Source: Bermanella sp040371755 (GTDB taxonomy: Bacteria; Pseudomonadota; Gammaproteobacteria; Pseudomonadales; Oceanobacteraceae). Taken from it: a stretch of 64,000 nucleotides of DNA. Positions 36,324-44,265 of the stretch are shown here, piece by piece. The stretch lies in assembly GCF_040371755.1 (NCBI RefSeq), contig NZ_BAABWE010000012.1, positions 16,031 through 80,030 of the forward strand. The letters are read 5' to 3'. The notes under the pieces are model-generated. The model was not told where the DNA came from. It ran no database searches and saw only the letters and a list, made by a program, of their open reading frames with translations. Made by a program: the position numbers and the translations under genes. How positions within the stretch are numbered: the first letter of the stretch is position 1; each line of letters begins with the position of its first letter.

Positions 36324-37265
36324 TTATAGCTCGCTGGCCAATACATAATGTTCGTTGAATGGGTGTTTACCATTAAGAATGTCGGATACTAATTGGGGCT
36401 TTTTCCCCGGTAATTGAACTTGCTCTAAGGCCACTGCCATATTGCCACAAGCGATGATGATGCCCATTTCATTTACTGATAATACAGTGCCTGCAATGGC
36501 TGTATGGACTTTTGGGTAAACCTGAGCTTGTAACACGCGAATACGATTATCACCTAATAAGGTGTAACACATGGGTGCAGGGTTAAATGCCCGTATTTTT
36601 TGGACTACCTCTTGAGCATCTAAGCGCCAGTCGATTAAGGCTTCATTTTTAGAAAGTTTGTGAGCATAAGTGGTAAGGGTATCGTCTTGCACCTCTCCTA
36701 ATACCGGCCCTGTTTGATATTTGGCGACCACATCCACAATGGCTTGGCTGCCTAATTTGGCAAGGCGGTCATGTAAGCTGCCCCCAGTGTCGTTGGGCAT
36801 AATGGGAGTTTCAACTTTATGCAGCATTGGGCCAGTGTCTAGCCCCAGTTCCATTTGCATGACGGTAACACCGGATTGTGCGTCGCCGGCTTCAATAGCG
36901 CGCTGAATGGGGGCGGCACCACGCCATCTTGGCAATAATGAGGCGTGGCTATTAATACAAGCAAGTGTGGGAATATCTAAAACAGCTTGTGGTAACAATA
37001 AGCCATAGGCTACGACGATGAATAAGTCGGGTTTTAATTGGGCGAGCTGTTCAATATCGGCAGGGTCTTTAAAATTTAACGGCTGATACACCTCGATACC
37101 ATGCTCTAAGGCCACTTTTTTCACAGCACTAGGTTGCAGTTTTTTGCCTCGACCAGCTGGGCGATCCGGTTGTGTATATACCCCAACAATGTTGGCTGAG
37201 GTTTTCAGTAAGGCTTCTAAGTGGCGGGCGGCAAAATCTGGGGTGCCAGCAAATACAATTCTCAA
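36324..37265 (-). CDS. fmt: Methionyl-tRNA formyltransferase
   Basis: Formylates initiator Met-tRNA. Motifs are RIVFAGTPDFAARHL, QPDRPAGRGKKL, the formyl-site NSHASLLPRWRGAAPI and GLDTGPML. The longest frame begins at ATG 37289, but that codon follows a hairpin with no ribosome site. TTG at 37263-37265 has AAGGA seven bases upstream and gives 313 residues starting at (M)RIVFAGTP, as in relatives. I choose TTG with moderate certainty. Confidence 0.93.
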   Translation of the reverse strand: MRIVFAGTPDFAARHLEALLKTSANIVGVYTQPDRPAGRGKKLQPSAVKKVALEHGIEVYQPLNFKDPADIEQLAQLKPDLFIVVAYGLLLPQAVLDIPTLACINSHASLLPRWRGAAPIQRAIEAGDAQSGVTVMQMELGLDTGPMLHKVETPIMPNDTGGSLHDRLAKLGSQAIVDVVAKYQTGPVLGEVQDDTLTTYAHKLSKNEALIDWRLDAQEVVQKIRAFNPAPMCYTLLGDNRIRVLQAQVYPKVHTAIAGTVLSVNEMGIIIACGNMAVALEQVQLPGKKPQLVSDILNGKHPFNEHYVLASEL

Positions 37266-37316
37266 GGGGTTGTCCTTTAGATAGAGCATACAGGCCGAAT
37301 ATATCCGGCCTGTTAA

Positions 37317-37832
37317 TTAAGCGTTTTTAGCCGCGATGCGGTGTTGTTTTTCTAGTTTTTTGCGAATGCGATCACGCTTCATATTGGATAGGTAGTCCAC
37401 AAACAGCTTACCGTTAAGGTGATCCATCTCGTGTTGAATGCACACAGCTAATAGACCTTCGGCTTCTAATTCATATGCTTTGCCGTTTTCATCGGTAGCG
37501 TTGATCAAGCAGTGCTCCACTCGTTCAATGTCTTCATAAAAGCCCGGCACACTTAAGCAGCCTTCTTGCATTTTTTCTTTGTTGCCTTCAAGGATGGTCA
37601 GGCTTGGATTAATAAATACTCGGGGTTCGGACTTGTCTTCACTTAAGTCCATTACGATAATTTGCTCGTGAACATCTATCTGAGTTGCCGCAAGTCCAAT
37701 ACCCGGGGCGTCGTACATGGTTTCAAACATGTCTTTAATTAATTGGCGATGTTCATCGGTAACAGTCTCAACTGGCTTGGCAATTTTGCGCAATCGAGGG
37801 TCAGGAAACTCTAAAATTTCTAATATAGCCAT
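37317..37832 (-). CDS. def: Peptide deformylase
   Basis: Metallohydrolase removing the N-formyl group from nascent proteins, 171 residues. All three family motifs are present: GIGLAATQ, EGCLSVPG (metal-binding Cys) and QHEMDHLNG (two metal-binding His and catalytic Glu). It is first in def-fmt-rsmB, divergent from the LysM gene. Confidence 0.97.
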   Translation of the reverse strand: MAILEILEFPDPRLRKIAKPVETVTDEHRQLIKDMFETMYDAPGIGLAATQIDVHEQIIVMDLSEDKSEPRVFINPSLTILEGNKEKMQEGCLSVPGFYEDIERVEHCLINATDENGKAYELEAEGLLAVCIQHEMDHLNGKLFVDYLSNMKRDRIRKKLEKQHRIAAKNA

Positions 37833-38203
37833 AAACTTGTGAAGCCTTAGTAGTCATCAGGGTATAGGCCCTGCTAATATTACGGTAGGAACCCTGACTA
37901 GCTCTACACATGTGTGTTTGAGCATACAGAGAAAGGCAGGCAACGTAGGGTATGGCGAAGTTGACTGCGCCGCTATGTTGTTTGAAAACCTCCGCCCTTT
38001 GGGGGCTATAAGAAAAACCTGACTTTTTGTCAGCCTGTATTCACATAACCCGTTATGTCTTCAATAGGCTTTCGCGATTCAGATTTTTCTTATAGCCCAG
38101 AGTGGGCACCGAGTTAATCAGTGATTCCTACTACTATTATATCCAATGTGGTGGCCGAATGTCTCAAATCCGACCACTAACAATAAAAATAAGGGATTAA
38201 TCC
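37833..38203. other. Divergent promoter region of def and the LysM gene, with a long hairpin
   Basis: 371 bases without a gene. A 20-bp stem, 38003-38022 with 38079-38098 (19 of 20 paired; GGGCTATAAGAAAAA arm), encloses smaller hairpins AGCCT/AGGCT and ACATAAC-CC-GTTATGT. Sequence left of it (GGCAGGCAACGTAGGGTATGGCG) resembles flanks of the intergenic palindrome family in reverse. No clear promoter consensus was assigned. Confidence 0.6.
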
Positions 38204-39253
38204 ATGTTCAAACCCTTGCTGCAACGTATCACCTTGGCTTTTTTCGCTGCGGGATGTTTAAGCTTTGCCCACGCTGTTGATTTAAAGCCCGGTCATCCGG
38301 TGGAATACGTGGTCAAAGAGGGCGATACCCTGTGGGATCTATCGCAAAAATTCCTTGATGATGCTTGGTTGTGGCCAGAAATCTGGCAAGTTAATGAGCA
38401 AATTAACAATCCTCACCTCATTTATCCAGGTGACACCATTGGTTTGGTATACAAAGGGAAAAAAGTTAAAGTGACGGTAAAAGAGCGCTCGGCGGCATCA
38501 AATGGGGTGATTAAATTGACTCCTTCTGCCCGCGTCAGTGCGTTAGCCAGTGCTATTCCCCCCATTCCCATGACAGCCATATCAAGCTTCATGAGCAACA
38601 GCCGTATTGTAAAAAGCAAACAACTGCAAAAAGCCCCTTATGTGGTAGCTGGCGATGATAACCGTATTTTAGCCGGTGGCGGTGGCAAGGTTTATGCCCG
38701 TGGATTTGATAAAAATGAAAAACCAGAAAACGCCTACGGTATTTATCGTAAAGGCCAATTTTTTGTAGACCCAGATACATCTGAAGTACTGGGCCTTGAA
38801 GCCCGTGAAGTGGGTGTAGGTCGGGTACAAGCTTGGGATGGTGATGTGGCTACATTGTCATTAGGTTCAACCCGTGAAGAGGTATTATCTGGTGACCGTT
38901 TACTCGCCACTGATGATCGCCAAGTGATTGCTAACTTTGTGCCTAGCTCTCCACCTGACAATATCTATGGTCGCATGATTGCAGTGATGAATGGTGTGAG
39001 CCAAATTGGTCAGTATCAAGTGGTGGTGGTTAACCAAGGGAAGCGCGATGGTGTAACCGAGGGTAATGTATTAGCAATTTATAAGGAAGGCGACACTATT
39101 ATTGACCGCGTGACCCGTCAAAAAGTGAAGCTGCCGTCTGAGCGCGCAGGCCTAATGATGCTGTTCAGAGTTTTTGATAAAGTGAGTTATGGTTTAATTT
39201 TGCGTGCCAAAGTGGCGTTAAGTGTGGGTGATGAGGTGCGTAGCCCTCAATAA
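38204..39253 (+). CDS. Secreted LysM-domain protein
   Basis: 349 residues: signal peptide (1-24, ending FAHA), one LysM peptidoglycan-binding domain (about 34-81, YVVKEGDTLWDLSQKFL to HLIYPGDTIGL), and a long C-terminal region without recognised enzymatic motif. It is the PA0020-type gene always found between def and dprA. A role in the periplasm at the cell wall is inferred. AAGGG precedes the ATG. Confidence 0.9.
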   Translation: MFKPLLQRITLAFFAAGCLSFAHAVDLKPGHPVEYVVKEGDTLWDLSQKFLDDAWLWPEIWQVNEQINNPHLIYPGDTIGLVYKGKKVKVTVKERSAASNGVIKLTPSARVSALASAIPPIPMTAISSFMSNSRIVKSKQLQKAPYVVAGDDNRILAGGGGKVYARGFDKNEKPENAYGIYRKGQFFVDPDTSEVLGLEAREVGVGRVQAWDGDVATLSLGSTREEVLSGDRLLATDDRQVIANFVPSSPPDNIYGRMIAVMNGVSQIGQYQVVVVNQGKRDGVTEGNVLAIYKEGDTIIDRVTRQKVKLPSERAGLMMLFRVFDKVSYGLILRAKVALSVGDEVRSPQ

Positions 39254-39279
39254 TCAGACCATTTTCTGATGTCCCGTTG

Positions 39280-39314
39280 AAAGCCTTTGGTTAAAGTAAC
39301 CAAAGGCTTTTTTT
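39280..39314 (+). terminator. Intrinsic terminator after the LysM gene
   Basis: Perfect 14-bp stem AAAGCCTTTGGTTA (39280-39293) with TAACCAAAGGCTTT (39297-39310), followed by T4, 27 bases after the stop. dprA therefore needs its own promoter. Confidence 0.92.
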
Positions 39315-39343
39315 ATTACTCAAGAAAATGAAGCGGTCAGTTC

Positions 39344-40465
39344 ATGGATAGAACAACGCAAAAAGAGGCTTGGATCAACCTAGCCTTGGTGCCCGGTTTA
39401 GGCCCCAAATTCTTTCAAAAACTGTTTGAGCAAAATGTCACGGCGCAAATGGTTTACCAATACACTCAAGAGCAGCAGACCGAGTTGGGTATTAATAAGT
39501 CCTGTCGGGAGTTCTTGTTACAGCACCCACCCAATAAACCCGCCAAAGCAGTTGAGCAAGCACTTAATTGGCAGCTGCAAGCAAATCAATATTTACTGAC
39601 GTCGGAAGACGAAGCTTATCCAGAGAAATTAAAACAAATTGCTTCAGTACCGCCTTTGTTATTTGTAAAAGGAAATATAGATATTCTCTCTTTGGAGCAA
39701 GTAGCATTGGTGGGCAGCCGTTACCCAACTTCCAGTGGAGGACAACAGGCTTATGATTTTGCCAACGAATTAGCTACAGCGGGACTGGTGATCACCAGTG
39801 GTTTAGCAAAAGGGGTGGACGCATTAGCCCATCAAGGGGCGTTAGATGCACAAGGGGCTACCATCGCGGTGTTAGGAACAGGCATCGACAAAATATACCC
39901 AAAATCCCATGCCCGTTTAGCTGAAGATATTGCTCAAAATGGCGCGTTGGTCAGCGAATTTCCATTAGGAGCTCCTGCCATGAAGGGGCACTTTCCTAGG
40001 CGTAACCGAATTGTTAGTGGTATGAGTTTAGGAGTATTAGTGATCGAGGCTACGCTTAAAAGCGGCTCGTTGATCACAGCAAGGCAGGCACTTGAGCAAA
40101 ACCGAGAGGTGATGGCGGTACCCGGTGCCATTCACAATCCGCAAAAAGCTGGGTGTCATTATTTAATTCGCCAAGGGGCACGATTAATTGAAACTTCCGA
40201 GCAAGTTTTAGAAGAACTCAACCCCATGGTCAGTCATGACGGGGGTTCCAAGGGGAGTAAATCAATAGAGCAATTTAATAGTGTGCAATCTAACCTGCAA
40301 GGTGATCAGCTAAAAGTGTTCAATGCGCTGGATTATGACGGCCTAGATATGGATAGCTTGGTAAGTAAGACCCAGTTGAACGTCAGTGAATTGAGTATGG
40401 TGCTAATGGAAATGGAGTTAGCTGGTTTATTGAATCAAGAGCAAGGCATGTACATGAAGAGCTAG
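39344..40465 (+). CDS. dprA: DNA-processing protein DprA/Smf
   Basis: 373 residues. A helix-hairpin-helix-like N terminus (LVPGLGPKFF, 16-25) precedes the Rossmann DprA core with VGSRYPTSSGGQQA (123-136) and SGLAKGVDALAHQGAL (152-167), then a C-terminal winged-helix DML1-like domain. It protects incoming single-stranded DNA and loads RecA during transformation. It begins the dprA-tsaC-hemF-aroE run. Confidence 0.95.
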   Translation: MDRTTQKEAWINLALVPGLGPKFFQKLFEQNVTAQMVYQYTQEQQTELGINKSCREFLLQHPPNKPAKAVEQALNWQLQANQYLLTSEDEAYPEKLKQIASVPPLLFVKGNIDILSLEQVALVGSRYPTSSGGQQAYDFANELATAGLVITSGLAKGVDALAHQGALDAQGATIAVLGTGIDKIYPKSHARLAEDIAQNGALVSEFPLGAPAMKGHFPRRNRIVSGMSLGVLVIEATLKSGSLITARQALEQNREVMAVPGAIHNPQKAGCHYLIRQGARLIETSEQVLEELNPMVSHDGGSKGSKSIEQFNSVQSNLQGDQLKVFNALDYDGLDMDSLVSKTQLNVSELSMVLMEMELAGLLNQEQGMYMKS

Positions 40466-40530
40466 GTGTATACTTGCAAGAAAAGGAAAGCTGCAGTACC
40501 TTGCGCACTCTTTTGTATAAAACAATCAAC

Positions 40531-41082
40531 ATGCGCTGGCCAATCTATCAAGCAAGTCATATTTTAAAAGCCTCAGGGGTAATCGCCTACCCAACTGAAA
40601 CCGTGTGGGGGCTTGGCTGTGACCCATTTAATATTGAAGCGTTAGAGCGCATCATTCAAATAAAACGCCGCGATGCCCACAAGGGTTTAATCCTAGTGGC
40701 CGCCGACATCAAACAGTTTGAATTTTTGTTATCTACTTGTTGTGCTGAAGATATTCAAAAAATGTCCGACAGCTGGCCCGGCGCGGTCACATGGCTTGTG
40801 CCCCATCAACATCGTGTCCCGCAATTGGTGCACGGGCAATTTGATACCGTGGCCATTAGAGTAAGTTCCCACCCTTTGGTGCAACAACTGTGTACTGAAT
40901 TTGGTGGCCCCATAGTTTCTACATCGGCCAATTTTTCTGGTAAACCAACCGTTAGATGTGCCGTTCAAGCCAGAGCCGTATTAGGCCCTTATTTAGATTT
41001 TATATTGCAAGGCCCAGTGGGTTTGGCAAATGCTCCTAGTCGTATTATTGATTTACGCTCTGGGCGCGTTATTCGAGGATAA
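40531..41082 (+). CDS. tsaC: Threonylcarbamoyl-AMP synthase
   Basis: YrdC-family enzyme of t6A37 tRNA modification. Start at MRWPIYQASHIL gives 183 residues, the usual TsaC length. An upstream TTG at 40474 would add 19 residues not seen in the family. Motifs: AYPTETVWGLGCD, IKRRDAHKGLILV and the nucleotide-binding STSANFSG. The stop is two bases before hemF. Confidence 0.93.
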   Translation: MRWPIYQASHILKASGVIAYPTETVWGLGCDPFNIEALERIIQIKRRDAHKGLILVAADIKQFEFLLSTCCAEDIQKMSDSWPGAVTWLVPHQHRVPQLVHGQFDTVAIRVSSHPLVQQLCTEFGGPIVSTSANFSGKPTVRCAVQARAVLGPYLDFILQGPVGLANAPSRIIDLRSGRVIRG

Positions 41083-41084
41083 TC

Positions 41085-41990
41085 ATGATCAATATTGAAG
41101 CCGTAAAAACCTATTTATTGGCTCTACAAGATGACATTTGTCAGCAATTAGCCGCAGAAGATGGCGGGGCAGAATTTGTTGAAGAAAACTGGACTCGCGA
41201 GCAAGGGGGTGGAGGTCGCACACGGGTTATGGCAAACGGAAAAGTCATTGAAAAAGGCGGCGTAAACTTTTCTCATGTGTTTGGAACCCAATTGCCTGCC
41301 AGTGCCACGGCAAATCGCCCTGAATTAGCCGGTCGTAGTTTCCAAGCCATGGGTGTGAGTCTAGTGATTCACCCGTACAATCCATATGTGCCAACCAGTC
41401 ACGCAAATGTGCGCTTTTTTGTAGCAGAAAAAGAAGGGGAAGAACCGGTTTGGTGGTTTGGCGGCGGATTTGATTTAACTCCGTATTACGGTTTTGAAGA
41501 AGATGTACAAGCTTGGCATCAAACCGCTAAAGATGCCTGCGATCCATTTGGTGCAGGGGTGTATGAAAAATACAAAAACTGGTGCGACGATTACTTTCAT
41601 TTAAAACACCGGGATGAACCCCGTGGTGTGGGCGGTTTATTCTTCGATGACTTAAGTGAGAAGGGCTTTGATGAAAGCTTTGCCTTTATGCAAAGTGTAG
41701 GTGACCACTATGTAAAAGCTTATCGTCCTATAATGGCCAAACGCAAAGACACACCTTTTGGTGAGCGTGAGCGTAAGTTTCAGTGTTATCGTCGTGGTCG
41801 CTATGTGGAATTTAATTTGGTGTTCGATCGAGGCACTATTTTTGGATTACAAACCGGTGGTCGTACGGAATCCATATTAATGTCATTACCGCCGGAAGTG
41901 CATTGGGATTATAATTGGCACCCTGAAGAGGGTACACCAGAAGCCAAACTCTACACTGATTTTCTAGTGAAAAAAGATTGGCTCAAATAA
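41085..41990 (+). CDS. hemF: Oxygen-dependent coproporphyrinogen III oxidase
   Basis: Heme-pathway enzyme making protoporphyrinogen IX aerobically; 301 residues (E. coli 299). Typical blocks are WTREQGGGGRTRVM, NPYVPTSHANVRFF, WWFGGGFDLTPYYGF and QTGGRTESILMSLPP. Implies aerobic life. It overlaps neither neighbour and is followed 41 bases later by aroE. Confidence 0.98.
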   Translation: MINIEAVKTYLLALQDDICQQLAAEDGGAEFVEENWTREQGGGGRTRVMANGKVIEKGGVNFSHVFGTQLPASATANRPELAGRSFQAMGVSLVIHPYNPYVPTSHANVRFFVAEKEGEEPVWWFGGGFDLTPYYGFEEDVQAWHQTAKDACDPFGAGVYEKYKNWCDDYFHLKHRDEPRGVGGLFFDDLSEKGFDESFAFMQSVGDHYVKAYRPIMAKRKDTPFGERERKFQCYRRGRYVEFNLVFDRGTIFGLQTGGRTESILMSLPPEVHWDYNWHPEEGTPEAKLYTDFLVKKDWLK

Positions 41991-42031
41991 TGCAAATACA
42001 ATATACACTACAAGTGACAGAGGCCTGTTGA

Positions 42032-42856
42032 GTGACCGACTTATACGCTGTGATGGGCAACCCCATCAACCACAGTAAAAGCCCAACTATACATTCAAAA
42101 TTTGCAGAGCAAGCCAAGCAAGATTTGGTTTACAGCGCCATGCTGGTACCCACAGAAGGGTTTGAGCCAGCGGTAAAAGACTTTTTTAAAGGACATGGTC
42201 GCGGTTTAAATATAACCGTACCGTTTAAAGAAAAAGCCTACCAACTTGCCAATAGTTTAACGCCAAGGGCGCAAACCGCAGAGGCGGTTAATACCTTGGT
42301 GCTGCAAGAAGACGGCACCATCATGGGAGATAATACAGACGGTGCTGGACTCGTTCGTGATTTAGTCATGAACCAAAAAGTAGATATTGCCGGAAAAAAA
42401 CTATTAGTCATTGGCGCTGGTGGTGCGGTGCGTGGCATCTTACAGCCGTTTTTAGAACAAGCACCAGAAAGCATTACCATTGTGAATCGTACCTTTGAAA
42501 AAGCCCAACTATTAGCCAATAGCTTTGAAGAATACGGTGACATTAAGGCCAAGGGTTTTGACGAATTAACCGAACCATTTGATGTAATTATCAATGGCAC
42601 GTCTGCCAGCCTAGCGGGAGAGCTACCTCCATTACCAGATGCTGTGATTGCACAACATACCTGTGTGTACGACATGATGTACGGCAAAGAACTCACACCA
42701 TTTTTACAGTGGGCCCAGCAACAAGGGGCCGAAAAAGTCATTGATGGTTTGGGAATGCTGGTGGAGCAAGCGGCGGTAAGTTTTGAGATCTGGCGCGGGG
42801 TGAAACCCAACAGTATTGAAGTGCTGCAAGACTTGCGAGAGCATTTGTTGGCTTAA
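42032..42856 (+). CDS. aroE: Shikimate dehydrogenase (NADP+)
   Basis: Reduces 3-dehydroshikimate in aromatic amino acid synthesis; 274 residues, GTG start with GAGG upstream. Substrate residues are NHSKSPTIH (13-21), catalytic Lys66 in NITVPFKEKAY and Asp102 in DNTDGAG. The NADP loop is GAGGAVRGIL (127-136). It is the last gene of this plus-strand run. Confidence 0.97.
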   Translation: MTDLYAVMGNPINHSKSPTIHSKFAEQAKQDLVYSAMLVPTEGFEPAVKDFFKGHGRGLNITVPFKEKAYQLANSLTPRAQTAEAVNTLVLQEDGTIMGDNTDGAGLVRDLVMNQKVDIAGKKLLVIGAGGAVRGILQPFLEQAPESITIVNRTFEKAQLLANSFEEYGDIKAKGFDELTEPFDVIINGTSASLAGELPPLPDAVIAQHTCVYDMMYGKELTPFLQWAQQQGAEKVIDGLGMLVEQAAVSFEIWRGVKPNSIEVLQDLREHLLA

Positions 42857-42868
42857 TACATATGATAG

Positions 42869-42890
42869 GCCCGAACAATTCGGGCTTAAT
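42869..42890 (+). terminator. Terminator-like hairpin after aroE
   Basis: GCCCGAA (42869-42875), loop CAA, TTCGGGC (42879-42885), then TTAAT. The stem is good but the U tract is short; located 13 bases after the aroE stop. Confidence 0.65.
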
Positions 42891-42915
42891 CATGGTTTGA
42901 ATATTCGACTATTGA

Positions 42916-43101
42916 TTAGTCGTCCATATCCCAGTAATCGTCCAATTGCATTTGTTTGCGTTCAAGGTGGGCCTCGATAGCTCGTCGAGCAACCAGTTTA
43001 GCGCTGGCTTCGGTTTTTTTGCACACAACGAGGTTTCCTTGCGTATCAAAATTAACAAGTTCTTCACTTGTTTTATCTTTGATGATTTCAGCTGCTTCCA
43101 T
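42916..43101 (-). CDS. Small conserved-looking hypothetical protein
   Basis: 61 residues, highly charged. The C-terminal half, ARRAIEAHLERKQMQLDDYW, is a likely amphipathic helix resembling that of the short PA3496-type proteins of pseudomonads, which have no firm function. No signal peptide. It is alone on the minus strand between aroE and the HexR-like gene; 161 empty bases lie upstream. Confidence 0.6.
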   Translation of the reverse strand: MEAAEIIKDKTSEELVNFDTQGNLVVCKKTEASAKLVARRAIEAHLERKQMQLDDYWDMDD

Positions 43102-43262
43102 GATACACCCTTTGATTACCTGTCTTATGACGGCTTATTGTTATTTGAAAAGGTGACATCAGCATGACAAACAACCAATAAAAAAACAATTGTTAAATAT
43201 GGTCAAATGGTCAATTAATGAAAAATTAATATAAAACAATGAGTTTTGTTGGGAAGAAAGTA

Positions 43263-44123
43263 CTACTTCTTTTCGTTGTGGCGTAACGAACTAATGCTAT
43301 TTTTTACTTTTGCTAGGTGCTCATCGAATTCAGGGCCTTTACGTTGGGCTACACCGACAGCTAAACAGTCGATGACTAATAGATGAGCAATTCGAGACGT
43401 CATAGGGGTAAACACATCAGTGTCTTCATTTATATCCACATGAATGGGCAGATCCGCTAAGTCGGCTACAGGAGTATTCGGTGGTGATAAGCTAATGACA
43501 TGGGCACCTTGTTGCTGCGCAATTACCATGGCGTGTAATAAATCTTTAGTGCGGCCACTTTGGCTAATGGCCACCACTACATCATTTTTATTTAACGTAA
43601 CAGCGGACATGCATTGCATATGTGGGTCTGAATACGCCACGGTGGAAAACTGTAAACGGAAAAACTTATGCATGGCATCCATGGCTACCGCACCAGAAGC
43701 GCCAAAGCCGTAAAACTCAACCCGTTTTGAAATATTCATCGCATTAACCGCGGCAGATACTTGTTGCGAGTCTAAAAAATTACGGGTGTTGATGATCTGA
43801 TTAATACTGGTATCAAAAATCTTTTTGATGATATCCGAACTGGTATCGTCTTCGGCAATGGCAAACTGACCAAGGCTATGGTGTACCGTATTGCTCTGTG
43901 CCATGCGTACTTTAAATGCCTGAAAACCGTTTAAGCCAAGGGCGCGACAAAAACGCACAATGGTGGGTTCGCTCACTTGCGCTTCTTGGGCTAGATCCAC
44001 AATACGCATATGAATAACCGCATCCACATTTCCTAATACGTACTCAGCAACCTTTACCTCTGATTTACGCATAGAAGGCATGGCTTGACGAATATGATCA
44101 ATAAAAGGGTTTTGAGTAGGCAC
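43263..44123 (-). CDS. hexR: HexR-like RpiR-family transcriptional regulator
   Basis: 286 residues: N-terminal HTH_6 domain with helix-turn-helix VDLAQEAQVSEPTIVRFCRA (about 42-61) and a C-terminal sugar-phosphate SIS domain (GFGASGAVAMDAMHKFFR; VAISQSGRTKDLLHAM). HexR represses central carbon genes and is released by KDPG. Overall similarity to HexR is good, but no zwf or edd genes lie here, so the paralogue identity is inferred. Divergent from uvrD. Confidence 0.8.
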   Translation of the reverse strand: MPTQNPFIDHIRQAMPSMRKSEVKVAEYVLGNVDAVIHMRIVDLAQEAQVSEPTIVRFCRALGLNGFQAFKVRMAQSNTVHHSLGQFAIAEDDTSSDIIKKIFDTSINQIINTRNFLDSQQVSAAVNAMNISKRVEFYGFGASGAVAMDAMHKFFRLQFSTVAYSDPHMQCMSAVTLNKNDVVVAISQSGRTKDLLHAMVIAQQQGAHVISLSPPNTPVADLADLPIHVDINEDTDVFTPMTSRIAHLLVIDCLAVGVAQRKGPEFDEHLAKVKNSISSLRHNEKK

Positions 44124-44265
44124 AGTGGGCTCGGAACAAGATTTGGGGCAAGTATAGCCTAAAGTGATTTGTGTTCTGAACTGTTATTACTATGAATCAT
44201 GATATAGACCTGCAACCTGCACGCCCCTCAGATATAATGCCCGCACATTTAAAAGACATGTATTT

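Noticed and set aside
44124..44265. Possible LexA (SOS) box upstream of uvrD
   Set aside because: Only a half-site CTGT is present; the second half ACAG at the required spacing is missing.
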